A stretch of 64,000 nucleotides of DNA from Epinephelus fuscoguttatus (lineage: Eukaryota > Chordata > Actinopteri > Perciformes > Serranidae). The DNA lies in NCBI RefSeq assembly GCF_011397635.1, contig NC_064759.1, positions 13,722,428-13,786,427 of the forward strand, read 5' to 3'. Shown in pieces: positions 36,882 through 48,459 of the stretch. A program made the position numbers and the translations under genes. Positions within the stretch are counted from its first letter, which is position 1; each line of letters opens with the position of its first letter. The notes beneath the pieces are model-generated. The model ran no database searches and was not told where the DNA came from. It saw nothing but the letters and a program-made list of their open reading frames with translations.

Positions 36882-39800
36882 CTGAAAAGAGAGGACAATG
36901 TAAATATTAAAGGGGGACTATTATGCATTTCTGTATTTTGTGTCTTATATAGTGTAACAGTGAAGGATGTTCATATTAAATGTGACCAAAGTTTCAAATA
37001 ATGTGTGAAACGTAATTAGAAGTAATCTCTGTGAGTAAAAAATCTCATGTTTCCTTAACTTCCTTAATGTTGTTTTCTATTTCTACCTATGCTGCTAAAT
37101 GAAGCTACATGCTAACGTCAGGGAAACATGTCATCTTGGTTAATAATGTTGTAAATTTCCCCCTCAGGTTTCGGATCTATTCGTGCTGGAACATGTCCGT
37201 TTGTGTTTAGCAGCTTTTATTGTTTTGTTTTTTTTGTTGTTGTTTTTACAATAAAAATTTGTGCTATTCTCTGTTACAGTCATTCCCTTGCTACAGGTAT
37301 ATAGCTACATGCTAACATCAGAGAAACATGTAAATTTGGTTGTTGATGTTGTCAGTTGTCCCCTGATTTTGATCATATTCCTGCTGAAGCATATCCAGTT
37401 GTGGTAGAGCTGGGTTGAAAAAATCGATTTAATCGATCCGAATCGATTTTCCTTTAAATGGCACAATATCCTCATTCATTCATTCATCTTCTAACCGCTT
37501 CATCCTCTTGAGGGTCGCGGGGGGGCTGGAGCCTATCCCAGCTGACATCGGGCGAGAGGCAGGGTACACCCTGGACAGGTCGCCAGACTATCGCAGGGCT
37601 GACACAGAGACAGACAACCATTCACACTCACATTCACACCTATGGACAATTTAGAGTTACCAATTAACCTAGTCCCCAATCTGCATGTCTTTGGACTGTG
37701 GGAGGAAGCCGGAGTGCCCGGAGAGAACCCACGCTGACACGGGGAGAACATGCAAACTCCGCACACATGCAAACTCCGCACAGAAGGGCTCCCACGCCCG
37801 GGATCGAACCGGCAACCCTCTTGCTGTGAGGCGAAAGTGCTAACCACCACACCACCGTGCTGCCCTGGCTCAATATTGATTCATTAATTAAAAAATCGAT
37901 CTTTTACTAAAACTGTTTTCCTCCGTGGACGTGTTGTACAGCCGGGAGCAGACTGCAGTAGCCTGCAGTACTATCAACCCAGGTAGTCTCGTGAGATCAA
38001 CATTTAGCACCTGAGGTCATGGCGAGAGATCTCACGAGACGGCCGGACACTGAATGAAGACAGAGCAGCAAACAATGGTGGGAGCGCGTCCACTGAAGGC
38101 ATGGGTCTACGGTGCGAGTATTTTCACTCGCATTTTCCCTTAAAAATATAACGCTAATAATGTACGAATGTTTATTAAATGCACATTAGTTTCGCCCGGC
38201 TGCTTGTACTTCTTTCACAATCGTTCTGGGCGGTGCCACAGCAACGGTGCGCTTGCAAACCTATTGCCAGGGGGAAACAGGTTTTGGTGTAACACGCCCA
38301 CAAAAATATCGCCTATAGGATGCGAACCATGGCAGAAAAATGGCTACATCCCCGCAAGATCAAACACCGCAAAAGTTAGTAAAGGACGTGTTGAAAACGG
38401 TTGAAAACCGCTACACAACCGGAGGTGGTAGGGCGGGACTTCAGCGGGTGGCTCGTTCCGCCCAATGAGAGACTGATCTCTGCATCAAACTTCCGCCCAC
38501 TCAGACTAGCACACTGCTAACTGTAGCCTCAGTTTGTACCTCATACAGATCTGCTGGTAAAGTTAACTTAGCGTTAGCAAGCGTGATAAAAGATGGCAGA
38601 GAGGCGACGTTGTGCAAATAAACCAAAGATTTATTATTTTTCTGTAGCAGTAAACACATGGGCCAATAACAAATGTGTTAACTAACTATGTTAAAGCTTT
38701 ACAAGCTATTCAGGGCTGCCGACGATAACATTAACATGACAAACAGCAAGGCTAACATTACGGCTAACAAGCTAATGTACCGACGCTCCTCAGACACTCA
38801 GACACATACCAGACAGCCTCTCAGTTAGCTCATGTACAACACATGTACCACACAGAAACTTTTACAAAGGGTCATAATGTGCTTCTAGTGACTGTCAAAT
38901 CGCCAGCAAACATTGTTTACACTGCGGACATAGTCTGAGTGGGCAGAAGTTTGCTGCAGAGATCAGCCTCTCATTGGGCGGAACGAGCCACCCGCTGAAG
39001 TCCCGCCCTACCACCTCCGGTTGTGTAGCGGTTTTCAACCGTTTTCAACACGTCCTTTACTAACTTTTGCGGTGTTTGATCTTGCGGGGATGTAGCCATT
39101 TTTCTGCTATGGTTCGCGTCCTGTAGGTGATATTTTTGTGGGCGTGTTACACCAAAACCTGTTTCCCCCCGGCAATATTTTTGCAAGCGCACCGTTGCTG
39201 TGGCACCGCCCAGAACGATTGTGATTGGTTGAAAGAAATACAAGCAGCCGGGGCGTTTTTTCCTCCAATCTCACAGTGAGAGTCGGCCCAGCCAGAACTT
39301 TGTTTTCTTGACAAAGGTCTGGTGAGCGAGACTACTGCGGAAACGGAGAGCAGCATGCCTGCTCTCATGGGACAAAGATCCTCTGAGAAGAAAGACGGTT
39401 CACTCTATTCTGCCGCCAGGAACAAACTGGGAGGCAAAGATCTTCTCTGAAGAAGAGGGTTCACTGTGCTGCAGGGTTCACCTACGTATATTGTTTCTCT
39501 TCTGATACAGTCAATGTGTGCATCACAACCACTGTTGTGTATTGCGGAAAAAGCTCTAAAAGATGGTTACAGGCAGCAAACTTGTGGATGTCCTTTGTTT
39601 ACATTTTTTGTAGCCACTTCATTTAAATTGTTTGCCTTGTGATTAGATTTAATTTAAAATATTTATTTTGTATGTGTTGGTCAGGTAATGTTAAATAAAA
39701 GTAAATGATGACTAATGTACTGCTTTGGGGTCAATTCTTAATGTAAACAGTATTTTTAATAGTAATGCACCAGGTCAGAGGGTTCCTTGTTAAATATACT

Positions 39801-42800
39801 TCGTTAGTTCTCAGAAAATATCTTAACATTCAAGTAAATTTTGTATCATAATTGAAATATACTTGACTGAATTGATATTGAACTGAATTGAATCGAATCG
39901 AATCGAATCGAATTGTGAATCGGATCGAACTGAGTCCTTGAAAATCGAATCGATCTGGAAAATCTGAATCGATACCCAGCCCTAAGTTGTGGTTAGAAGC
40001 TTTTATTGGTGATTTTTTTTTTAACGATAAAAACGTCCTGCTATTCTCAGTTGCAGTCATTAACCGGCTACAAGTGCACTGCTTGCGTACATGCAGCTAC
40101 ATGCTAACGTCAGGGAAACTTGTAATCTTGGTCACGGATGTTGTCAACTTCTCCTTGATTTTTAATCAGAGTCTGGCTAGAAAATGTCCGGTTGTGTTTA
40201 GAAGCTTTTACTGGGAATATTTCACAGTAAAAAGTGAAGTTATTCTGCTGAGACGCCAAGATATGGAACACCCAGAAATGCTGACCAATCAGAGCAGGCT
40301 GGGCTTTCTCAGGAGAGGGGCTTAAAGTGACCAAGGGGGAATACAGATGTTCCAGCACAGACAGTATGAGGAAAGTACTGTTTTCGACTATTAAAGCATG
40401 TAAACATGTTCTATTAGAAACCTTAAATACAAGTATGTAGTTGAAAAGTAGCATAATAGGTCCTCTTTAAATACTAGTACGCTCATCTATGGTTCACTGT
40501 GAATTCATATTAAAAGTGGAGCATTTCGCTGAAAAAGCCATTAATTCTGATTTTCTCCAAACCAAATTGAGCTATTTGTCTCCCACAGTTAAGACCAACA
40601 TAATGTCAGTGTGCCAAACTGTTTTGAACAAACACTATTTAGGGAACGTTGTTTAAGCAAACACGCCACTCCGTGCAAAACACTCACACAGTTATTATTA
40701 CTGCTGGCTTCTAAAAAGCAGTTGCGGGTTTGGTGCTTAAGAGCACGTCAGGAGTCTGAGATTTGAACTTTCTGCCAACCCTCAAGCAACCATCGCCCCA
40801 TAAATACTTGCTGTGTTTGCAGTTTGTTCAATTCCAAAACACTTCTCTCCAGAGAGGACTGTGGAGGATGCATGTGTCATCTCCGGTTGGACTGGTTTAC
40901 CGGTAGACTTTGGTCAAATAATTATTTTAAATACTTATCAAAATTAGTTTCAGTTAACCTGAAGTGCCAGTTGGGTGGGATTTCTTAGTAAACACAGTTC
41001 TGTTTGTGGAACAGGCACTTTAGTATTCACAGAGAGTTTTGGTAGCTGTCAGCAGCAGAACAAAACACTGCAAACTAGTTGGAAATATTTTTTAAAAACA
41101 TTTTTGACTTAGACTTGTTTAGCACTTCTTTATCAGCCCTTCAGTAAACACATCACCATCATAATTATCTGTTTGCCTTGTTTTGATATGTGCATTTGTA
41201 ATCTCGACTGAAGCTCTTTCATCTTCTGCCAGAGGAACAATTAGATTGGCATTATGGTGCTCTAAGCTCAGTCATATAATTATATAATCTTAAGGCAACG
41301 CCTCAGATCATAGCCTGCAAATATCAGTGTAATTTAGTTGTACAAATAAGGTACTAATAAAATACATATCAGTAGCTACCAGTACAAAAATGTTGACCAA
41401 AAAAAGTTCCATTTAAGAGTGGCATAGTGAAAAATAGGGAGTTATTAAAAGATGGAGTAATAATACTGATATTCTGAGGATTTTACAGTATATGTATAAT
41501 ACATTTTTAGTGTACAAAATCTGTAGAAATGCTGGGTACAGATGGGAGTTTTCATTTAATGATTCATTATAATGTTTCTATTTCTAATGTTAAGAATTTA
41601 ATTATCATAAGGCTAATTTCTGTAGTATAGTTATGTAGTTTTGGGGTAGGAAGACACAGCTGAACAAAAATCATATGTGCTGTTAGACAAAGTCACTTGG
41701 CCCATGATTTGATTTGATTGGATTTTGCTTTAGTGACAGAAAAAAATCAGAACTTTGTCTGTGTTTCACATAAATACACATATGCAAAACACCATTTAAC
41801 CAAACAACAAAACCATACAACAAACACTACATATTACATTAGACATTACAAAACAGGGATACAGTGCAGAGCATGGTTTATGCCCTGGCTCAGTATTCAT
41901 GCTCTATAAAATTATGAAATCACTCGCTTCACATCGAATGTTAGGGATCCAAAAGTTGTCGCAGGGCTTGGTTGTGTACCTTTTAAAGTTTTGTAGCTAG
42001 GCAGTCGATGCCCACTGCATGCGCTACTCTTCAGTTCCACTCGGAGGACTGGCAAAGAAGGTTTGCACATAAAGACATCTCTAAATTATTAGAATGAAAT
42101 AGTTGTCACACGGGGGAAGATGGCTTTTAGCTGCAGGATGTTGAAGACCACAAGAGATGGTTGTAAAAGCTGAAAAAACAGTTATGGAAAGTGGTGACCC
42201 GGTGGGCAGCAAAGCGGTATAAACTAATTTGACTCAGTGGTAATTACAGTACACAGAATGCAGTGTTTGGCGGTACATGAGTGTTTGCTACTGTTGCCAG
42301 GTGGCCTACTTTTTTGGGGACGTTCTTCCAGAAACACTTGTAGCCTTCTTGCTTATCCACAGAATAATTTATTTGTATGTCTTCTGTGTTCCGAAGTTGC
42401 AACGAACAACACATTGAGCCTAAACACTTCTGTACAGGATCGTCGCTCGCAGGCCATGTACGGAGGCGTGTACCACAGTGTCTCACGAGAGTATAAGCGA
42501 AGCTTTAGGAAGCTTAACACAATACTCAAAAAACATTTAAAGTACCCTGGTGGCCTAAAAAGGCGTAAAAAAATGCATCTACAGAAATTTCTGTCAGAGT
42601 CAAGCTGATTTGTAACTGTAGTCTGATTCAAGCCCAAAACATGTCCACAACACTTCAGGTACATGTGTTTAACAATTTTATTGATACCCCTTATTTACAA
42701 CAAAACTACACTGTAATCTGTGCTCTTTACAGTAGTGAATTTCCTTTGTTGGTTCTAGATCTAAACTCTGGTTGAGTGGATAGTTTGTGCCTTACCAGGA

Positions 42801-45800
42801 TCAGTTTGCCATCGTTGGTTATCTCTCGGGTCCAGGACGTCTTAGGCCCTTCTCCCTTCTGCAGAGTCTGCTCACATCTGATCTTACTGTCGGTTTCCCA
42901 GCATGGGAAACTCTGAGGACAGAGAAAGAGAGAAGAAGAAAAACCATTAGACACACTGAACGTATAGATGAATAGATATGACGTCATCCAAAGGGAATAG
43001 AAGATAATGAGAGAGGGGCTAATGCTGAGAGACAACAATAAAGTTGGAGCCGAGCGATCACTGTGAGGTGATAACTTGTGATGCGCTCATCGTTACTAGA
43101 GCAAAGCTCTGGCTGGTTGCATGTGTTTGCTTTGGAGACGGCCAAATAGAGGCCATGTATGGGAAGATGGGGAAAGCCATGGGGAGAATTAGGGAGGGAC
43201 GGAGAGCAGGAAAGGGCAAGAAGGGGGAACAGAGGGGAGACGGGAAGTTGAAAGGGGTCGTAAAGAGTGTGAAGGAGCATAGTGTAGCATGATAGGCCTT
43301 CAGAGACCAAGGGAGGAGGAAAGATATGCTATCAGTCCAAATATGATGAAAAGCCAAATTAAACAGATTGATGTAATCTGGACAGCTCCCTCCCCAAACG
43401 CCCATTTATTCTGTGTGTGTGTGTGTGTGTGTTTGCTTATGCGTGTGTGTGTGTGTGTGGGGAGGGGTGCACATGCAGAGAAAATAGTGTGTACCGTGCA
43501 GGCACGTCCATCCACTGTGGTCTCATTGAACTCCTGCCCCACAGTGAAGGTGATGTGGGTGGTGCGGACTGTGGTTGAGGTTTTAATGGACAGCGTCTCT
43601 CCGTCCTGCGTGATTTCCACCAGAGGCTTGGAAGCTGCCTTTACCGCAATCATACGCAGCATCATGTTCACACCTACACACACACACACACACGTAAGAC
43701 AAGGAGAAAATGACTTGAAAGAGTACATTTAAGGAGAGATTTGGGGTTCAAACAAAGAACTATACACAAAGGCACACATAAACACTTGCTCTTGCACAAG
43801 CTGTTGTGGCCACTTTGAATGAATATTCTCATGTGAGCAGTACATGTCTACAAGGAGGGCAGATCTTTTTTGTGTCACACAGCACTGGTTTATAGAATTC
43901 AGCCCTAAGGGGCAAGGCCAACTAAACCCGTTTTTTTTTTTTTTTTTAATTGTACACCATAGGCCTTAGGCCCTGTGCGTGTATGCATGTTTGAATGGTG
44001 TGGTGTTGCTGCTTGTTCACCGTCTTCTCCTGCACACTCAGGGTAAAAGGAGCAGCCTAGCATTGCAGAGCTCTGTCCAATAATGATGACAGAGGAAACA
44101 ATGAGGTCATGGCCAGCACATCTGCATTCTCCTCAGACTTAATCATCTTTGCACACACAGAGACTCTAACAGACAGACTAATATGTTGATTTGTATTGTC
44201 TGCACTGTCATCTGCATTGTTCTCCTTTATTAAACCACAGAGATAGCACAATCGGTATTCCCATAGTGTGCTGCCGTGAAACTGATGATACAGCGTGGGA
44301 AAAGAGAGGGAACCAGGAGCAGACCGGTGCAGAGGGAGGAAGGGAGGGGGAGAGAGGGGAGGAGGTGGGGGGAATCAGACAGACGAGGGGCAGTGGTCTG
44401 TGTGTGGTGTGTGGAGATCTCTGGCCAAGTGTGAGGGGAAGCGTGTGTATGTCGTCCAGTGGGTATCTGTCGGCGAGTTGGGTTTCGCACTTCTCACCTC
44501 TCACACATTCCCACCTGTCACCAAGGGTAAATATATACACACTCTGTAATGCACAGTCATTCAGCATGCATCAGGATGTGCAAGCTGCACACTGTACGAA
44601 CTGTATGTGCAGCACACACAATGCACCATTTTGGTGCATTGTCATCATGTGCAGATTAATTTTGCATCCTGTAAAACATCATGTAAGACTGATGATTACC
44701 TCTTGCATCAGCCTGTGCATTCATTATACCTAATTCAGTGTCCTATTAATGTCTTTTTTTATTTTAATAGGCTATATTTAGTACCACTTTAACAGACATG
44801 CAATCAGGGGTGGAAAGTAGTACATGTACTCAAGTACTGTACTTAGGGGCACTTTTTGTGGTTTTCATACTTTCTTTAAGTATTTTGATTCTATGCTACA
44901 TTATAGGAATAATCTACTTAATTTAAAGGACAAGTAATGTACTCTTTACTGCATGAAATTTACAGTATGTAGCAGTTACTGTCATCAGTGACACCTGAGA
45001 TAGAAATTTACATCCAAAACATACCTTACAGCATTGTTATAGATTAAACTATCCAACAGTACAGTATGTAAATAGATTGAAATTAGCTCCACCTCTGCCA
45101 GCTGCAACATTAAAATGCTGCTTACATGCTAATGCATCATAATTAGAAAACCTGGTCACTGAATGGGACTCAGTGTGCAAATATTTGTTAGTAAGTACAT
45201 TTTGCTGACAGTACTTGTGTACTTTTATTTTAGAGACGTTTTAATGCATGACCTTTAATTGCAATGGAGTATTTTTACACTGGGGCATTGGAACTTTAAT
45301 TTAAGTACATAAATATTTCTTCCACATATGGTAATGTGGTGGCAAAAGCAGGTAGTGCAGAAAGGATTGGTGAATCGATCAATTAGTTGATCAACAGAGA
45401 TGTATTTCCACCAAATTTTGCTCCCTCCAGACTCTAAAGAAGTGGGCATTTGTGGCTTTTCTCTGTCTTATATTCCTACTATTGTTACCATTTTAACCAT
45501 TTTGTGACATTTTGGACAAAGTGATTTAGCAGTTTAAAATAATTGACGTTTTAATTGATTAGCTGATATGTAAATTATCTTTAGTTGAAACCTTAAAGGT
45601 GTACGACTTCCAACAACAAAAAATATCCAAAATTAGTTCATGCATGGATTTAGCCTTGAAAGACAAACTAAAATAGACAAATAAAAATAGAAACTTGGCA
45701 CCATTTCCCATTATATATTTATATAATGACTCTACATCCTAAAGATTAATGTCAACCTTAAAAGGTGAGGAAACTGATAGTCGGGTTCAAACATGCCTGT

Positions 45801-46576
45801 TAGCTCCAGGAACCTTGGTTGAAAATTTAACTCTGAGAAACAAAAGTTTAGATTCTTTCAGGCGACAAACCAGCCTGCAGACACTAACGTATCTTCAGTC
45901 TGTTGGCTCAGACTGAAGAGAGGAGTCAAGTGCCGGCCTGTGGACCATTTGGGAGCCACGGAGGGGGCCAAAGCTTCTCAAGTAACTGCCAGTTGCTAGA
46001 AGTTAGAAAATTACCTGAACAGACTTCTGCAGACCTGTGACTAAAATGCTTGAATTCTCACAGACCTGGCCACACGAGGACACAGATAGACAGACGGTCA
46101 GGGTCGGGGGTCAAAGAGCAGAGGGCAGAGGAAGCATTTGGGACACGGAGACGAGCGAAGAGGGGAGGAGAGCAGGAGTGAGGAAAGGAAGAGAGGATGG
46201 AGGGAAGGAGGAGGGTACTGGGTGCTGACAGGCTGCGTCCAGCTGCGCTTTGCCCTCCAATGAAGCCACGGGCCATTCCTCTCTGTCAGTCATGCCAATG
46301 CAGAGGGAAATTATAGGAACACATGCTGTGGTACATGTCTGTGGATGTGTGTGTATGAGGGAGAAAAGACTACAACTGTGTCACTTAGTGGAGTTCAACC
46401 TTAAGTTCCTCCCTCATGAGTACTTGTCTTACACCTCTGTCTTTCTACTCACACAAAAGCGCACACAAGCTGTAACCTCACAAATGCGCACAGACGACCC
46501 TGCCCTCGCGTTATTAGGCACAGTGCCATGTCATCACATTGCCATCTTTCCTTTTGTAATAGCCCCCCACGTTCCG

Positions 46577-46647
<71 letters not shown>

Positions 46648-46805
46648 TGGAAATAAACATGGTTATGGATACATTAAACGCTAATTGGTGCGTCAGTCTA
46701 ACAGGGAAGTCGGAATTCGCGCTCCCGCCCAGTGGTGATGTGTCTACATTCAGAACAATAGTGCCACTTGACAGCTATTTCAATAACCTCAATGTGCAGT
46801 AGACT

Positions 46806-46862
<57 letters not shown>

Positions 46863-47032
46863 AGGGAGAGAGGGGAGTAAAAGGCGGCGTTGTTTGATGC
46901 AGTCATCTCACACATTCATCACATTCATCTTCCTGTGCCCTTACGTGATGATATGGATTCCAGGTGTGCACTGGCAAGTCATCTAATGGGAATTGGCTAC
47001 TAACGACAGACGGCTCTGCGCGCACATGCACG

Positions 47033-47071
<39 letters not shown>

Positions 47072-47231
47072 TCACGCACACACCCTGCCGCCAGACTCCA
47101 TATGCAGCAGTGATGTGAGAAAACATTGTGAATCTCAGCAGCAGGTGTTTGTCCTTTTTTTTTCCCCCGACTGTCACTTCAGATAATGATGTGACTGTCC
47201 TGCACTGTATCGTGCCATAACGGCCCTCTTC

Positions 47232-47276
<45 letters not shown>

Positions 47277-47731
47277 TGAGGCTGCGACACAGACAGATGT
47301 GCCGCCGTTTGTCTCTATTGTGTTTGCAGGGTAGGCCAAAGGGGGGTAGGAGAGAAAAAGGGGTGAGGGCTGGCTGGGGGCCAAGCGCTGAATTTTGGGT
47401 TCTGCAGAATGACAAAGACCCCCCACCCATGCGTGGCACAGAGGGTGATCCTCGCTGGCGCACGGACACAGAGGAAGATTTGACCTATAAATGTGCTGAG
47501 AGAGCTACAGTTTGAGCTGACACATCTGATCTGTGTCATTACGCACAGAAATAAAAGCTTCATAAGAAACCACTCTTGCGCAAAAAATGAGTCAAGCTTC
47601 CACAGTAGGCTGCTGTGATTATTTTTTTATCATAAGTTCTATCACTTACCCAACTTTTTCAAGAGTTCCTCGAAGTTCTCAGAACTCCTCATCTCCCAGG
47701 TGCCGGCAAAGTTGGGGATTTTGCGCTCCAT
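36831..47731 (-). CDS. crabp2: crabp2-type cellular retinoic acid binding protein, complete
   Basis: Intracellular lipid-binding protein that carries all-trans retinoic acid in the cytosol and, for CRABP2, delivers it to nuclear retinoic acid receptors. Four exons (82, 179, 117 and 51 nt, the standard layout of this family) give 142 residues with no indel relative to the human protein apart from four extra residues at the start (MERKIPNF). Ligand residues are present: Arg116 in SWTRE and the Arg137-x-Tyr139 pair in [16 protein letters not shown] and NDGKLIL favour CRABP2 over CRABP1. In the nuclear-import patch Lys25 and Arg34 are kept but the third basic residue is Met35. Introns are 3976, 582 and 5914 bp. 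Teleosts may carry two crabp2 copies; which one this is cannot be told from the window. Confidence 0.95.
37470..37865 (-). mobile_element. Common teleost LINE/SINE-type repeat (L2-like tail)
   Basis: ATTCATTCATTCATCTTCTA and the body ACACGGGGAGAACATGCAAA, GACTGTGGGAGGAAGCCGGA, ending CACCACACCACCGTGCTGCC are hallmarks of a very abundant fish repeat. The same repeat appears inverted at 63810-63915. Exact class assigned from memory only. Confidence 0.6.
38193..39255. mobile_element. Fold-back element with ~315-bp inverted arms
   Basis: The arm at 38193-38507 is repeated inverted at 38931-39255 with few mismatches and one 8-bp indel (CAACCAAT). The outer ends read CGCCCGGCTGCTTGTA. A ~420-bp unique centre has no open frame. 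It is nested in the hAT element. Confidence 0.88.
40241..42230. other. Remainder of crabp2 intron 3, nothing recognised
   Basis: AT-rich sequence without exon signals or clear repeats. Confidence 0.4.
42237..42608 (+). other. 123-codon open frame of unknown status inside crabp2 intron 3
   Basis: Plus-strand frame with a Lys/Arg-rich C-terminal half ([32 protein letters not shown]). No family recognised. It may be a fragment of a transposon protein or chance; there is no promoter or splice evidence. Confidence 0.2.
42796..42912 (-). CDS. crabp2: crabp2 exon 3
   Basis: Encodes [36 protein letters not shown]. 117 nt, phase 0 at both ends, acceptor CCTCAG, donor GTAAGGC. Contains one of the arginines that contact the retinoate carboxylate. 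Confidence 0.96.
43495..43673 (-). CDS. crabp2: crabp2 exon 2
   Basis: Encodes [36 protein letters not shown] and TTVDGRACT. 179 nt, as expected. The 3' splice site is TAG preceded directly by a TG repeat rather than a pyrimidine tract; the donor is GTACAC. Confidence 0.95.
43676..43695 (-). promoter_or_regulatory. TG repeat at the 3' splice site of crabp2 exon 2
   Basis: On the transcript strand about ten TG units are followed directly by TAG and exon 2. UG tracts at 3' splice sites are known binding sites of TDP-43-type proteins and can weaken exon inclusion; here that is an inference. Confidence 0.8.
43920..46560. other. crabp2 intron 1, 3' part
   Basis: Contains a poly-T run near 43931-43947, a fish repeat at 44808-45310 (GGGGTGGAAAGTAGTACATG) and a purine-rich stretch at 44300-44390. 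No coding exon. Confidence 0.5.
44808..45310. repeat. Fish dispersed repeat related to 21465-22330
   Basis: GGTGGAAAGTAGTACATGTACTCAAGTACTGTACTT-type start (cut here) resembles the starts of the repeats at 21480 and 21965. Diverged. Confidence 0.55.
46578..46645. repeat. Compound CT/CA microsatellite
   Basis: A CT run with one interruption (46578-46624) passes into a CA run (to 46645), in crabp2 intron 1. Confidence 0.95.
46813..46861. repeat. TG microsatellite
   Basis: About 24 TG units in crabp2 intron 1. Confidence 0.95.
47031..47070. repeat. Compound CG/CA microsatellite
   Basis: Five CG units followed by fifteen CA units, alternating purine-pyrimidine for 40 bp, in crabp2 intron 1 about 0.6 kb from exon 1. 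Confidence 0.95.
47232..47273. repeat. CA microsatellite
   Basis: About 20 CA units, 0.4 kb from crabp2 exon 1. Confidence 0.95.
47650..47731 (-). CDS. crabp2: crabp2 exon 1
   Basis: The ATG at 47731-47729 has G at -3 and G at +4. It encodes [20 protein letters not shown] and then EELLKKL, ending in phase 1 at GTAAGTGAT. This is the first strand and helix region of the beta barrel. Confidence 0.95.
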
Positions 47732-48200
47732 GTCAGGCTGCAGGTGTAGTTTGCGGATTAATGTAGATGAACTGTCAGGTCCAAGTGTTGAGGGTGTGCT
47801 GCAGTCCCTGCGCGTCTACGTCTTCTTTATGAATCCCGTCTGGGTGTGTGGGCGCGCCAGATGGTTTGACTCCACACTTCCAGTTATTTCTGCCCTCTTC
47901 CCGGGATGAGTGACCGACTGTCGGGGCTGTTACCACACCTATGCACCGGTGCACTGTATAAGCGGCTGCGCTACAAATGAATGGCACGGAAAGCAGAGAT
48001 ACTTGTGTAGGGATGCACACGCCCCGTTCTATATGGACACGCCCCGCAGGCCAACAGATTACAGGCAAAGGTCCTCAGTGCCTCGACCTGACCACGCCCC
48101 TGAAGGCAACATGTGCACTTCTGAACTGCCCATACAGCCAGCAGTTGGAGACGCCTCTCATCCACGCGCTACCTTGAATCAGACCGTGCCCTGAAGGTCC
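47732..48200 (-). promoter_or_regulatory. crabp2 5' untranslated and proximal promoter region
   Basis: Upstream of the crabp2 ATG. A TATA-like TTATACA lies near 47956-47962, which would give a leader of roughly 200 nt. Farther upstream are several ACGCCCC or CACGCCC motifs (about 48017-48025, 48038-48045, 48092-48099), candidate Sp/KLF-type sites. No retinoic acid response element could be assigned with confidence. Confidence 0.4.
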
Positions 48201-48459
48201 TGTGCGCTCTGGAGAAACCTCTGCAGACTTTATATAATATCATATAAAATGTTGAGGTGTGTGATGTGCTTTGCCACTTGCGATGCAGCCAGTCGTATCA
48301 CGGTTGAGTGTATGACTTCAACTCGGTGAATATTATTAATGCAAAACAGAGAGGATGTCAGCCAGGCCAGTCTGTTGACAGAACATGTCGTCTTGGCAGG
48401 GCGGTGCGAAGGAAGAACCAGTCAACTGCTAGACTGGCAGACTGAATGGATGGCAGTGC

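Larger units (their letters stand above)
37405..39984. mobile_element. Non-autonomous hAT-type element, 2.58 kb, with nested insertions
   Basis: Ends TAGAGCTGGGTTG and (inverse) TAGGGCTGGGTATCGATTC; the exact 8-bp AGTTGTGG is at 37397-37404 and 39985-39992. AATCGAT-rich sequence flanks both inner sides. Two other repeats are nested (37470-37865 and 38193-39255). No transposase frame was seen. It lies in crabp2 intron 3. Confidence 0.9.
37101..40240. repeat. Three ~200-bp tandem units interrupted by a hAT element
   Basis: AGCTACATGCTAAC recurs at about 37103, 37303 and 40095. Removing the insertion and one target duplication (2588 bp) brings the last spacing to about 204 bp. Each unit ends with a GTTGTG(T/G)TTAGAAGCTTTTA-type block. 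Confidence 0.85.

Noticed and set aside
42244..42664. Search for crabp2 exon 4 close to exon 3
   Set aside because: The minus-strand frames here lack the DDVVCTRVY motif; the true last exon is at 36831-36881.
42796..43673. Assignment as CRABP1
   Set aside because: [11 protein letters not shown] and [11 protein letters not shown] fit CRABP2; CRABP1 has a different phrase after LIL.
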